A DNA stretch of 64,000 nucleotides from Anoplopoma fimbria. Its lineage: Eukaryota > Chordata > Actinopteri > Perciformes > Anoplopomatidae. Under the pieces are notes generated by a model. It did no database searches. It saw only the letters and a program-made list of their open reading frames with translations, and was not told the origin of the DNA. The DNA is taken from the NCBI RefSeq assembly GCF_027596085.1, contig NC_072456.1:22475218-22539217 (forward strand), in the 5' to 3' direction. Positions 13,301 through 28,300 of this stretch are shown here, one piece after another (position 1 is the first letter of the stretch; each line of letters starts with the position of its first letter). The position numbers and the translations under genes were made by a program.

Positions 13301-16300
13301 TACTTTTAGAAAAAAAGACTATTTAGGTCTGACACTCCATCTTGGTTACTGAGGGTATTTTTTCCACTAACTACAGCGCACCAAGGGCCACAGAAGGACG
13401 GACTCCACCCAGAGCTTGGAGCCTCTCTCTCCCTCCACCGATCCGCTGTCACCCACGTTTCTCACCCCACTCTCACTGTCACCCTTCCCATCTACCTTCC
13501 CTTACCCGGATGAGGTCCGTAGGGTCAGCGTGACGTCTCCCACCGTGGAAAGGAGAGTCTCAGTGTGGGGCATCGAAACGCCAATGGTGAGGAATGTCAC
13601 AAAAATAAAAACTCTGGCAGTTTTGGTGGCAAAAACATAATTTAAGCATTCAACTTGCAACATAATCTCATCAGGTCGGGTAACAAAAAATGCACATCTG
13701 TGTTAATTCTTGCATTGACAGGACCAGTTGATGGAGATGATGGACGTGGCCAAAGACCCGGCAGTGAAGATGAAAGGAGAGGACTTGGCACATGCTTACG
13801 ACGCTGTACGAGTGGCCAACAAGTCAGTCTGTCTCTAGTGTGCAACTTGCTTCCCCTTCAAATTTATGCCTTGATTTATATTCAGTGGGTGAACTCTGTG
13901 TGATTCTGTTGTTATGTTTGTCCTTGTCTGTGTCAGGTTTCTGGAGAGCCAGCTGCGTAACCAGTGCAGTCAGAGAGAGGAGGAGCTGGAGGCTCTGAGG
14001 TGGCAGCTTAGTCAAGCGACCTCTGGTTCTTCTTCTGCTGCACAGAAACAGGTATCGGTTTGTGAAGGCTGTCGTCTTTGGTGCATGAAAGACTCTGTGT
14101 AAAAAGAGTATTTATAAATTGAAAGAAATGGGTGGATGAGACTTAATAGTCTTTGCATCCGCTCTGACATATGTTAATTTCTTCCCTGACTTTATTGTGG
14201 TCCTATCTATCAAAAATTCCCTTCCTACCCTTTTTCCTCATCACTCACCTGTTCTCTCTGACATAATCAATCCCCAGTCTATAAAGTAAGAGCCAGTGGA
14301 TTCTGGCTGCTTGTAATCTTTTCCAAATGTTTAAGCTTTTCTACTGAAAGTTTGTTTGGTTTAAAGCATTGGCTGTAAGCCACGAATCCTAAATGTGAGT
14401 CTGTTTGTGTGTAAAGGAACTGGATGGACTACTAGAGGCCAGAGAGCAAGAGTGTGTCAGATTGAGGAGAGAGCTGAAGGAGCTTAAAAACACAGTCTCA
14501 CTCAGACGACTCCTGACACAAGGTGAGATTTCATCGGAAGAATACAGAGCATTTTGTTTGCTATGCACTTTCAGAATAAAGTGCATAGGATCTTTTTTAA
14601 ATATTAGATATTTTTTTATTAAGTATACACCTTCCAACTCTTACATCTTCTCTTATTTGTTGTATTTTTTAGCCAGTGCTGCTGTTTTAGTTGTTTTTGT
14701 TTGTGCTCCCATCAGTTTTTACCCCAGAGACGACATCCAGTCCAACCCAGCCGAAGCCAGCAACAGTCACTGGTTTGCTGGAATGTAGGAAGAGAGACGA
14801 AGCCAAGCTCATCAAGAACCTCATCACAGGTGAGACAGTGAAGTACTTTTATTATAGCACCTTTCATTCAATCATACAGGCCAAAGTTCTTCACAGTGCA
14901 GCAATAAATATCATTTTTCAAGACAACAATACAAAGTAAATAGTATAAATAAAGGTCACTAGAATAAAAAAGCACAAGGGGTAGAAATAGAATGAAAACC
15001 AAATGCAAGACTTAAAAAACTAAAAAGCCACACTAAAAAAAGATATGTCTTAATGTTTCTTATAGTGTCCACAGGGTTTGAGTCCTTCAGGTCCCCATCC
15101 AGACGGTTCCAGAGGCCAAGCCCATAGTGGCAACATTTAGTTTCTGTACTAATTGATCTGCTGTCTATCCTATCAATTGTCAATAATCATTATAGCTGGG
15201 TTGCACAGACATAGTGACAAAATAGTGATAAATGGCCATTACATTCTTCAATCCCAAGCTGTCTTCACATCGAAATTCCAGAACCCCCCAAATCATCAAT
15301 TTTCTATCACAAAAGACAACTCAGAGGCTAGAACTATGGAATGATTGATATGATTTTTGATTGATTAATAAACTGTTTCAGTTTCAGCTCTTAACTAATT
15401 GTGTCCAAAAGGTGTTTTGTGCACACAAAAAATATATAGTTAGTTTGTGTGGATAGGTGGGACTGCATCATAGTGAGTCCTTAAACTTATTGTGCCATTT
15501 GCATTTGCTCATTGGAAACACTGGAAACCAAACATTGAAAGATGAGTATTTTTTTCTCTGGAATGACATGATCGTGTCCGACAACAGTTTTAAGTGGCTT
15601 CTGCAAATTCTTTAAAAACTCGTCAATGAGATGGTGAAACAAAATTTTGTAGAGTTGCCTCTGAGAATGATGAGTATGACAAACAAGAATAAACTTTTAA
15701 CTTCAACTAACTCTTCTATAGCTGACAAATATGACCTGGCCGTGTTCACTCTGCCATTGCTTCTCTCTCTGTCCGTGGTCCAGACATCCGTGTTGACAGC
15801 GCCCTGTCTCTGCCTCCTGGCCTGCCTGCCAGCGTGCTCTTCCTGTGTGTTCGTCAGGCCGACTGCAGCGGAGACCAAACGCACGCACGCTCGCTCTGTA
15901 GCGCCGCTGTCACTGCTGTGAAGGCAGCTCTGAAGGTAACCAGAGCTATGAGTCTCCTTGGTGCGCCATATGGTTGAGGTTTAATGTGTAAGGGCAGATC
16001 ACATCATGTCGGGTAGATTGTCACTTACAGAGAAGCATCAACGACTGACTTTGAACCACTTTCATGTGATGCAGATTGTTTTGTCCAACAATTTGGCCCC
16101 TAAGGACAAAGTAAACCACAGCAAATCCCTAACATATCTCTCACACACAAATATGCACAACACCACGGATATCATTTTTCATCTCCAAGTATAACCTTTA
16201 TCCCGTTTGTCCCTGTAGAAACATAGTAACGATGTAAATATGACAGCTCTGTGGCTGAAAAACGCTTGCCTGCTGCACGACCTGTTGACCCAGCACTCCC

Positions 16301-19300
16301 GGAAACAGGTAGGAAGCATATGTATTTATTACTATTTACATCTTCAATCAAACAGGCTTCTAGACATCTAGCACACACATCTCTAATGAAAACACAGTCC
16401 CTGATAAATAGAATGAATTGAACATAATGTTTGTAGTAGTTGGGGGTTCATTGATATCAGTGCATTAAAGTGGATTTGATTTCTTTTCAGACCCTTGACT
16501 CAGACGAAGTGGTTCCACTGACCGCTGACCTGAGTGACTTGATCCACGCACTGAGTGACCTCTGCATCCAGGCCTATCAGCAGCTCCTCTCCATCACTGA
16601 AAAACGTCTGCAAAACATCATAGGTACCACTATAATGAAGACAACACAGATGCTATTAATGCGCTCCCTTCCACTGCTCCTCTTATCTTGTGCTCCCTCT
16701 CTTCCTCAGTCCCTGCTCTGTTAGAGAGCGAGACAATCCCAGGTCTGTCCGGCTCGGCAGTGAAGCTGGGAACGTCCAGAAAGCGAGCGGGTTCGGACCC
16801 CAGGAATGTGGGAGGCGATGCGCAGACTATGGCGTCGGTGCTAAGGGTGCTGGGAGCCCTTCACACCGCTCTGTCCCATCAGGATCTGCCCCGGACACTG
16901 ATGGAGCAGGCCTTCCACCAGCTCACCTACCTCATCTCTGCCTCCGCTTTCAACAGCCTACTGCTGAGGAAAGACATGTGCTGCTGGAACCGTGGCATGC
17001 AAATACGGTAGAAATATACACAGAGATCACTTCACATATAAATATATCATTTTATTTCATTTGATATCATATCTGTTTTATCTTATTTGTTTCTACATAA
17101 CTACTATTACTTTTATTTGACATTTGTTATGACATTTTCAATGGCATACAATATTATAATTTTTTTAGGTCATGATATACAGTGACTTCTCACGACATAC
17201 TGTACTGTGTGTGTATAGTAGTAGATGACATTTTGTGATCTACTATACTATGCCTTTTTCTAATGACATACTACATTATTTTTTTATGACATACTGTACT
17301 TTAATTTAAAACCAGGTGCCTCCAAAAGAATTGAGAGTGAGGCAACACAATGCACAAACAGACAAGGTGTCTGTCCTGGTGAAAGAGCATTATTCAATGA
17401 CCTACATACAGCCTTATGAAGTAGTACCAACAAACCTTAAAATATCATAAAGAAAGGAAATTATCATAATATAGTATGTCCAAAATAGTCAAAACAATCA
17501 TAGTATAGTATGTAAAAAATAGTGACAGTATAGTAAGTAGAAAAAAGTTACAAGATCATATGTCAAAAAAAGTCATAGTATAGTATGTCAAATTAATCAT
17601 AAAAAAGTCATAGTATAGTATGTCAAATTAATCATAAAAAAGTCATAGTATATTATGTCCAAAATAGTCATAGTATAGTATGTTGAAAAAAGTCATAGTA
17701 TAGTATGTCCAAAATCGTCATAATATAGTATGTCGAAAAAAGAAAAAAAAAAGTCATAGTATAGTATGTGAAAAAAAATATTGTATGAAAAAGTCATAGT
17801 ATAGTATGTGAAAAAAGTCATAGGATAGTATGTCGAAAAAGTCATAAAAAAGTCATAGTATATTATGTCCAAAATAGTCATAGTATAGTATGTCCAAAAT
17901 AGTCATAGTATAGTATGTTGAAAAAAGTCATAGTATTGTATGTCCAAAATAGTCATAGTATAGTATGTCGAAAAAATAAAAAAAAAGTCATAGTATATTA
18001 TGTCCAAAATAGTCATAGTATAGTATGTTGAAAAAAGTCATAGTATAGTATGTTGAAAAAAGTCATGAAAAAGTCATAGTATAGTATGTTGAAAAAAAGT
18101 CATAAAAAAGTCATAGTATAGTATGTTGAAAAAGTCATGAAAAAGTCATAGTATAGTATGTCCAAAATAGTCATAGTATAGTATGTCCAAAATAGTCATA
18201 GTATAGTATGTCGAAAAAAAAAAAAAGTCATAGTATATTATGTCCAAAATAGTCATAGTATAGTATGTTGAAAAAAGTCATAGTATAGTATGTTGAAAAA
18301 AGTCATGAAAAAGTCATAGTATAGTATGTTGAAAAAAAGTCATAAAAAAGTCATAGTATAGTATGTCGAAAAAATAAAAAAAAAGTCATAGTATAGTATG
18401 TCCAAAATAGTCATAGTATAGTATGTTGAAAAAAGTCATAGTATAGTATGTCCAAAATAGTCATAGTATAGTATGTTGAAAAAAGTCATGAAAAAGTCAT
18501 AGTATAGTATGTCCAAAATAGTCATAAAATGTTGAAAAAAGTCATAGTATAGTATGTCCAAAATAGTCATAGTATAGTATGTTGAAAAAAGTCATAGTAT
18601 TGTATGTCCAAAATAGTCATAGTATAGTATGTCGAAAAAATTAAAAAAAAGTCATAGTATATTATGTCCAAAATAGTCATAGTATAGTATGTCGAAAAAA
18701 GTCATAGTCATAGTATAGTATGTCCAAAAAAGTCATAGTATAGTATGTTGAAAAAAGTCATAGTATAGTATGTTGAAAAAAGTCATAGTATTGTATGTCC
18801 AAAATAGTCATAGTATAGTATGTTGAAAAAAGTCATAGTATAGTATGTCCAAAAAAGTCATAGTATATGTATGTCCAAAAAAGTCATAGTATAGTATGTT
18901 GAAAAAAGTCATAGTATAGTAAAAAAGTCATAGTAAGTATGTTGAAAAAAAGTCATAGTCATATAGTATGTCCAAAAAGTCATAGTATAGTATGTTGAAA
19001 AAAAAATTCAAAAAAAGTCATAGTATAGTATGTCCAAAATAGTCATAGTATAGTATGTCCAAAATAGTCATAGTATAGTATGTTGAAAAAGTCAAAAAAG
19101 TCATAGTATAGTATGTTGAAAAAAAAAAAGTCATAGTAAATGTCCAAAATAGTCATAGTATAGTATGTTGAAAAAAGTCATGAAAAAGTATAGTATGTTG
19201 AAAAAAGTCATAGTATATAGTATGTCCAAAAAAATAGTCATAGTATAGTATGTTAAAAAAAGTCATAGTATATTATGTCCAAAATAGTCATAGTATAGTA

Positions 19301-22300
19301 TGTCGAAAAAAGTCATAGTATAGTATGTTGAAAAAAGTCATGAAAAAGTCATAGTATAGTATGTGAAAAAAGTCATAAAATGTTGAAAAAAGTCATAAAA
19401 AAGTCATAGTATAGTATGTCCAAAATAGTCATAGTATAGTATGTATGTAAAAAAGTCATAGTATAGTATGTCCAAAATAGTCATAGTATAGTATGTCGAA
19501 AAAATTAAAAAAAAGTCATAGTATATTATGTCCAAAATAGTCATAGTATAGTATGTTGAAAAAAGTCATAGTATAGTATGTTGAAAAAAGTCATGAAAAA
19601 GTCATAGTATAGTATGTGAAAAAAGTCATAGTCATATATTGTATGTCCAAAATAGTCATAGTATAGTATGTCGAAAAAGTCATAAAAAAGTCATAGTATA
19701 TTATGTCCAAAATAGTCATAGTATAGTATGTTGAAAAAAAAAGTCATAGTATAGTATGTTGAAAAAAGTCATGAAAAAGTCATAGTATAGTATGTTGAAA
19801 AAAGTCATAAAAAAGTCATAGTATAGTATGTGAAAAAATTAAAAAAAAGTCATAGTATATTATGTCCAAAAAGTCATAGTATAGTATGTCCAAAATATGT
19901 CATAGTATAGTATGTTGAAAAAAGTCAAAAAGTCATAGTATAGTATGTTGAAAAAAGTCATAGTCATAGTATAGTATGTCCAAAAAAAGTAGTATGAAAA
20001 AAGTCATAGTATATTATGTCCAAAATAGTCATAGTATAGTATGTCCAAAATAGTCATAGTATAGTATGTCCAAAATAGTCATAGTATAGTATGTTGAAAA
20101 AAGTCATAGTATAGTATGTTGAAAAAAATAAAAAAGTCATAGTATAGTATGTTGAAAAAAGTCATAAAAAAGTCATAGTATAGTATGTCCAAAATAGTCA
20201 TAGTATAGTATGTTGAAAAAAAAAAAATGTGAAAAAAAGTCATAGTATAGTATATTATGTCCAAAATAGTCATAGTATAGTATGTTGAAAAAAGTCATAG
20301 TATAGTATGTTGAAAAAAGTCATGAAAGTCAGTCATAGTATAGTATGTATGAAAAAAGTTGAAAAAAAGTCATAAAATAGTATGTATGTAATTATGTCCA
20401 AAAAAGTCATAGTATAGTATGTCCAAAATAGTCATAGTATAGTATGTCCAAAAAGTCATAGTATTGTATGTCCAAAATAGTCATAGTATAGTAAAAAAAT
20501 TAAAAAAAAGTCATAGTATAGTATGTCCAAAATAGTCATAGTATAGTATGTTGAAAAAAAAAGTCATAGTATAGTATGTTGAAAAAAGTCAAAAAAGTCA
20601 TAGTATAGTATGTCCAAAATAGTAGTATGTTGAAAAAGTCATAGTATTGTATGTCCAAAATAGTCATAGTATAGTATGTCCAAAAAGTCATAGTATAGTA
20701 AAAAAAAGTCATAGTATATTATGTCCAAAATAGTCATAGTATAGTATGTTGAAAAAAATAGTATAGTAAAAAAGTCATAGTATAGTATGTTGAAAAAAGT
20801 CATAAAAAAGTCATAGTATAGTATGTGAAAAAAAAATAAAAAAAGTCATAGTATATTATGTCCAAAATAGTCATAGTATAGTATGTTGAAAAAAGTCATA
20901 GTATAGTATGTTGAAAAAAGTCATGAAAAAGTCATAGTATAGTATGTTGAAAAAAGTCAAAAAAGTCATAGTATAGTATGTCCAAAATAGTCATAGTATA
21001 GTATGTCCATGAAAAAAGTCATAGTATAGTATGTGAAAAAAAAATAAAAAAGTCATAGTATAGTATGTTGAAAAAAGTCATAGTATAGTATGTCCAAAAA
21101 GTCATAGTATAGTATGTCCAAAATAGTCATAGTATAGTATGTCCAAAAAAGTCATAGTATTGTATGTCCAAAATAGTCATAGTATAGTATGTTGAAAAAA
21201 TTAAAAAAAGTCATAGTATATTATGTCCAAAATAGTCATAGTATAGTATGTTGAAAAAAGTCATAGTATAGTATGTTGAAAAAAGTCATAGTATAGTATG
21301 TCCAAAATAGTCATAGTATAGTATGTTGAAAAAAGTCATAGTATTGTATGTCCAAAATAGTCATAGTATAGTATGTCGAAAAAATAAAAAAAAAAGTCAT
21401 AGTATATTATGTCCAAAATAGTCATAGTATAGTATGTTGAAAAAAGTCATAGTATAGTATGTTGTCATGAAAAAGTCATAGTATAGTATGTTGAAAAAAG
21501 TCATAGTATAGTATGTCGAAAAAAAAAAAAAGTCATAGTATATTATGTCCAAAATAGTCATAGTATAGTATGTTGAAAAAAGTCATAGTATAGTATGTCA
21601 TGAAAAAGTCATAGTATAGTATGTCGAAAAAAAAAGTCATAAAAAAGTCATAGTATAGTATGTGAAAAAAAGTCATAGTATTGTAGTCATAGTATAGTAT
21701 GTCGAAAAAAATAGTAAAAAAAGTCATAGTATAGTATGTCCAAAATAGTCAAAAGTATGTTGAAAAAAGTCATAGTATAGTATGTTGAAAAAAAGTCATG
21801 AAAAAGTCATAGTATAGTATGTTGAAAAAAAGTCATAGTCATAGTATAGTATGTTGAAAAAAGTCATAAAAAAGTCATAGTATATTATGTCCAAAATAGT
21901 CATAGTGTCCAAAAAGTCATAGTATATTATGTCCAAAATAGTCATAGTATAGTATGTCCAAAATAGTCATAGTATAGTATGTCGAAAAAATAAAAAAAAG
22001 TCATAGTATAGTATGTCCAAAATAGTCATAGTATAGTATGTTGAAAAAAGTCATAGTATAGTATGTTGAAAAAAGTCATGAAAAAGTCATAGTATAGTAT
22101 GTCAAAATAAAAAGTATGAAAAAGTCATAGTATGTAAAAAAGTCATAGTATAGTATGTCCAAAATAGTCATAGTATAGTATGTCGAAAAAATTAAAAAAA
22201 AGTCATAGTATATTATGTCCAAAATAGTCATAGTATAGTATGTTGAAAAAAGTCATAGTATAGTATGTTGAAAAAAGTCATGAAAAAGTCATAGTATAGT

Positions 22301-25300
22301 ATGTTGAAAAAAAGTCATAAAAAAGTCATAGTATAGTATGTCGAAAAAATTAAAAAAAAGTCATAGTATATTATGTCCAAAATAGTCATAGTATAGTATG
22401 TTGAAAAAAGTCATAGTATAGTATGTTGAAAAAAGTCATGAAAAAGTCATAGTATAGTATGTCGAAAAAAAGTCATAGTATATTATGTCCAAAATAGTCA
22501 TAGTATAGTATGTCCAAAAAAAGTATAGTATGAAAAAGTCATAGTATATTATGTCCAAAATAGTCATAGTATAGTATGTCCAAAATAGTCATAGTATAGT
22601 ATGTTGAAAAAAGTCATAGTATTGTATGTCCAAAATAGTCATAGTATAGTATGTGAAAAAAGTCATAGTCATAGTATAGTATGTTGAAAAAAGTCATAGT
22701 ATAGTATGTTGAAAAAAGTCATAGTATTGTATGTCCAAAATAGTCATAGTATAGTATGTCGAAAAAATTTAAAAAAAGTCATAGTATATTATGTCCAAAA
22801 TAGTCATAGTATAGTATGTTGAAAAAAGTCATAGTATAGTATGTTGAAAAAAGTCATTTAAAAAAAGTCATAGTATAGTATGTCGAAAAAAGTCATAGTA
22901 TAGTATGTTGAAAAAAAAATAGTATATATGAAAAAAGTCATAGTATATTATGTCCAAAATAGTCATAGTATAGTATGTTGAAAAAAGTCATAGTATTGTA
23001 TGTCCAAAATAGTCATAGTATAGTATGTCGAAAAAATAAAAAAAAGTCATAGTATATTATGTCCAAAATAGTCATAGTATAGTATGTTGAAAAAAGTCAT
23101 AGTATAGTATGTTGAAAAAAGTCATGAAAAAGTCATAGTATAGTATGTTGAAAAAAGTCATAGTATAGTAAAAAAGTCATAGTATAGTATGTCCAAAATA
23201 GTCATAGTATAGTATGTCCAAAAAAGTCATAAAAAAAAGTCATAGTATAGTATGTCCAAAATAGTCATAGTATAGTATGTTGAAAAAAGTCATAAAAAAG
23301 TCATAGTATAGTATGTTGTCATAAAAAAGTCATAGTATAGTATGTCGAAAAAATTAGTATAGTATGTTGAAAAAAGTCATAGTATTGTATGTCCAAAATA
23401 GTCATAGTATAGTATGTTGAAAAAAGTCATAGTATAGTATGTTGAAAAAGTCATGAAAAAGTCATAGTATAGTATGTCGAAAAAAGTCATAGTATAGTAT
23501 GTCCAAAATCGTCATAATATAGTATGTCGAAAAAAAGTCAAAAAAGTCATAGTAAGTATGTCGAAAAAAGTCATAGTATAGTATGTTGAAAAAAGTCATA
23601 AAAAAGTCATAGTATAGTATGTCCAAAATAGTCATAGTATAGTATGTCCAAAAAAGTCATAGTATTGTATGTCCAAAATAGTCATAGTATAGTATGTCGA
23701 AAAAAAAAAAAAAGTCATAGTATATTATGTCCAAAATAGTCATAGTATAGTATGTTGAAAAAAGTCATAGTATAGTATGTTGAAAAAAGTCATAGTATAG
23801 TATGTCCAAAATAGTCATAGTATAGTATGTTGAAAAAAGTCATGAAAAAGTCATAGTATAGTATGTCGAAAAAATAAAAAAAAGTCATAGTATATTATGT
23901 CCAAAATAGTCATAGTATAGTATGTTGAAAAAAGTCATAGTATAGTATGTTGAAAAAAGTCATAGTATAGTATGTCCAAAATAGTCATAGTATAGTAGTA
24001 TGAAAAAAGTTGAAAAAAGTCATAGTATAGTATGTCCAAAATAGTCATAGTATAGTATGTCGAAAAAAGTCATAGTCATAGTATATTATGTCCAAAATAG
24101 TCATAGTATAGTATGTTGAAAAAAGTCATAGTATAGTATGTTGAAAAAAGTCATGAAAAAGTCATAGTATAGTATGTCGAAAAAAAGTCATAAAAAAGTC
24201 ATAGTATAGTATGTCCAAAATAGTCATAGTATAGTATGTCCAAAATAGTCATAGTATAGTATGTTGAAAAAAGTCATAGTATTGTATGTCCAAAATAGTC
24301 ATAGTATAGTATGTCGAAAAAAAGTCATAAAAAAGTAATAGTATAGTATGTTGAAAAAAAGTCATAAAAAAGTCATAGTATAGTATGTTGAAAAAAGTCA
24401 TAGGATAGTATGTTGAAAAAAGTCATAAAAAAGTCATAGTATATTATGTCCAAAATAGTCATAGTATAGTATGTCCAAAATAGTCATAGTATAGTATGTT
24501 GAAAAAAGTCATAGTATTGTATGTCCAAAATAGTCATAGTATAGTATGTGAAAAAAAAAAAAAAAGTCATAGTATATTATGTCCAAAATAGTCATAGTAT
24601 AGTATGTCGAAAAAAGTCATAGTATAGTATGTCCAAAAAAAAGTATAGTATGAAAAAAGTCATAGTATAGTATGTTGAAAAAAAGTCATAAAAAAGTCAT
24701 AGTATAGTATGTCCAAAAAGTCATAGTATAGTATGTCCAAAAAAGTCATAGTATAGTATGTCCAAAATAGTCATAGTATAGTATGTCCAAAAAGTCATAG
24801 TATAGTATATGTCCAAAATAGTCATAGTATAGTATGTTGAAAAAAGTCATAGTATAGTATGTCCAAAATAGTCATAGTATAGTATGTTGAAAAAAGTCAT
24901 GAAAAAGTCATAGTATAGTATGTTGAAAAAAGTCATGAAAAAGTCATAGTATGTATGTCCAAAAAAAGTATAGTATGTTAAAAAAGTCATAGTATAAAAA
25001 TAGTCATAGTATAGTATGTTGAAAAAAAAAAAAAGTCATGAAAATCATAGTATAGTATGTATGTCGAAAAAAGTCATAGTATAGTATGAAAAAAGTATGT
25101 ATAGTATGAAAAAAGTCATAAAAAAGTCATAGTATAGTATGTCCAAAATAGTCATAGTATAGTATGTTGAAAAAAGTCATAGTATTGTATGTCCAAAATA
25201 GTCATAGTATAGTATGTCGAAAAAATTTAAAAAAAGTCATAGTATATTATGTCCAAAATAGTCATAGTATAGTATGTTGAAAAAAGTCATAGTATAGTAT

Positions 25301-28300
25301 GTTGAAAAAAGTCATGAAAAAGTCATAGTATAGTATGTTGAAAAAAAAGTAAAAAAGTCATAGTATTGTATGTCCAAAATAGTCATAGTATAGTATGTCG
25401 AAAAAAGAAAAAAAAAGTCATAGTATATTATGTCCAAAATAGTCATAGTATAGTATGTTGAAAAAAGTCATAGTATAGTATGTTGAAAAAAGTCATGAAA
25501 AAGTCATAGTATAGTATGTTGAAAAAAAGTCATAAAAAAGTCATAGTATAGTATGTCGAAAAAATAAAAAAGTCATAGTATATTATGTCCAAAATAGTCA
25601 TAGTATAGTATGTTGAAAAAAGTCATAGTATAGTATGTTGACAAAAGTCATGAAAAAGTCATAGTATAGTATGTTGAAAAAAGTCATAGTATAGTATGTC
25701 CAAAAAAAAGTCATGAAAAAAAAGTCATAGTATAGTATGTCAAAAAAGTCATAGTATAGTATGTCGAAAAAGTCATAAAAAAGTCATAGTATATTATGTC
25801 CAAAATAGTCATAGTATAGTATGTCCAAAAAAGTCATAGTATAGTATGTCCAAAATAGTCATAGTATAGTATGTCGAAAAAATTAAAAAAAAGTCATAGT
25901 ATAGTATGTCCAAAATAGTCATAGTATAGTATGTTGAAAAAGTCATAGTATAGTATGTTGAAAAAAGTCATAGTATAGTATGTCCAAAATAGTCATAGTA
26001 TAGTATGTTGAAAAAAGTCATAGTATTGTATGTCCAAAATAGTCATAGTATAGTATGTCGAAAAAATAAAAAAAAAGTCATAGTATATTATGTCCAAAAT
26101 AGTCATAGTATAGTATGTTGAAAAAAGTCATAGTATAGTATGTTGAAAAAAGTCATGAAAAAGTCATAGTATAGTATGTTGAAAAAAGTCATAAAAAAGT
26201 CATAGTATAGTATGTCGAAAAAATAAAAAAAAAAGTCATAGTATATTATGTCCAAAATAGTCATAGTATAGTATGTTGAAAAAAAAGTCATAGTATAGTA
26301 TGTTGAAAAAAGTCATGAAAAAGTCATAGTATAGTATGTCGAAAAAAAGTCATAGTATATTATGTCCAAAATAGTCATAGTATAGTATGTCCAAAATAGT
26401 CATAGTATAGTATGTTGAAAAAAGTCATAGTATTGTATGTCCAAAATAGTCATAGTATAGTATGTTGAAAAAAGTCATAAAAAAGTCATAGTATAGTATG
26501 TTGAAAAAAGTCATGAAAAAGTCATAGTATAGTATGTCCAAAAAAGTCATAGGATAGTATGTTGAAAAAAGTCATAAAAAAGTCATAGTATATTATGTCC
26601 AAAATAGTCATAGTATAGTATGTCCAAAATAGTCATAGTATAGTATGTTGAAAAAAGTCATAGTATTGTATGTCCAAAATAGTCATAGTATAGTATGTCG
26701 AAAAAATTAAAAAAAAGTCATAGTATATTATGTCCAAAATAGTCATAGTATAGTATGTTGAAAAAAGTCATAGTATAGTATGTTGAAAAAAGTCATGAAA
26801 AAGTCATAGTATAGTATGTCGAAAAAAAGTCATCCAAAAAGTCATAGTATAGTATGTCGAAAAAAAGTCATAAAAAAGTCATAGTATAGTATGTCCAAAA
26901 TAGTCATAGTATAGTATGTCGAAAAAAAGTCATAGTATTGTATGTCCAAAATAGTCATAGTATAGTATGTCCAAAATAGTCATAGTATAAGTATGTCCAA
27001 AAAAAAGTCATAGTATTGTATGTCCAAAATAGTCATAGTATAGTATGTTGAAAAAAGTCATAGTATAGTATGTTGAAAAAGTCATGAAAAAGTCATAGTA
27101 TAGTATGTCGAAAAAAAGTCATAAAAAAGTCATAGTATAGTATGTCCAAAATAGTCATAGTATAGTATGTCGAAAAAAAATAAAAAAAAGTCATAGTATA
27201 TTATGTCCAAAATAGTCATAGTATAGTATGTCGAAAAAATAAAAAAAAGTCATAGTATAGTATGTTGAAAAAAGTCATGAAAAAGTCATAGTATAGTATG
27301 TCGAAAAAATTAAAAAAAAGTCATAGTATATTATGTCCAAAATAGTCATAGTATAGTATGTTGAAAAAAGTCATAGTATAGTATGTTGAAAAAAGTCATG
27401 AAAAAGTCATAGTATAGTATGTTGAAAAAAGTCATGAAAAAGTCATAGTATAGTATGTCGAAAAAATAAAAAAAAAGTCATAGTATATTATGTCCAAAAT
27501 AGTCATAGTATAGTATGTTGAAAAAAGTCATAGTATAGTATGTTGAAAAAAGTCATGAAAAAGTCATAGTATAGTATGTTGAAAAAAAAGTCATAGTATA
27601 GTATGTCGAAAAAATAAAAAAAAAGTCATAGTATATTATGTCCAAAATAGTCATAGTATAGTATGTTGAAAAAAGTCATAGTATAGTATGTTGAAAAAGT
27701 CATGAAAAAGTCATAGTATAGTATGTCGAAAAAAAGTCATAGTATATTATGTCCAAAATAGTCATAGTATAGTATGTCCAAAATAGTCATAGTATAGTAT
27801 GTTGAAAAAAGTCATAGTATAGTATGTCCAAAATAGTCATAGTATAGTATGTTGAAAAAAGTCATGAAAAAGTCATAGTATAGTATGTTGAAAAAAGTCA
27901 TAAAAAAGTCATAGTATAGTATGTCGAAAAAAGTCATAGGATAGTATGTTGAAAAAAGTCATAAAAAAGTCATAGTATATTATGTCCAAAATAGTCATAG
28001 TATAGTATGTCCAAAAAAGTCATAGTATAGTATGTCGAAAAAAAGTCATAGTATAGTATGTTGAAAAAAGTCATGAAAAAGTCATAGTATAGTATGTCCA
28101 AAAAAGTCATAGTATAGTATGTTGAAAAAAGTCATAAAAAAGTCATAGTATATTATGTCCAAAATAGTCATAGTATAGTATGTCCAAAATAGTCATAGTA
28201 TAGTATGTTGAAAAAAGTCATGAAAAAGTCATAGTATAGTATGTTGAAAAAAGTCATAAAAAAGTCATAGTATAGTATGTCGAAAAAAAAAGTCATAGTC

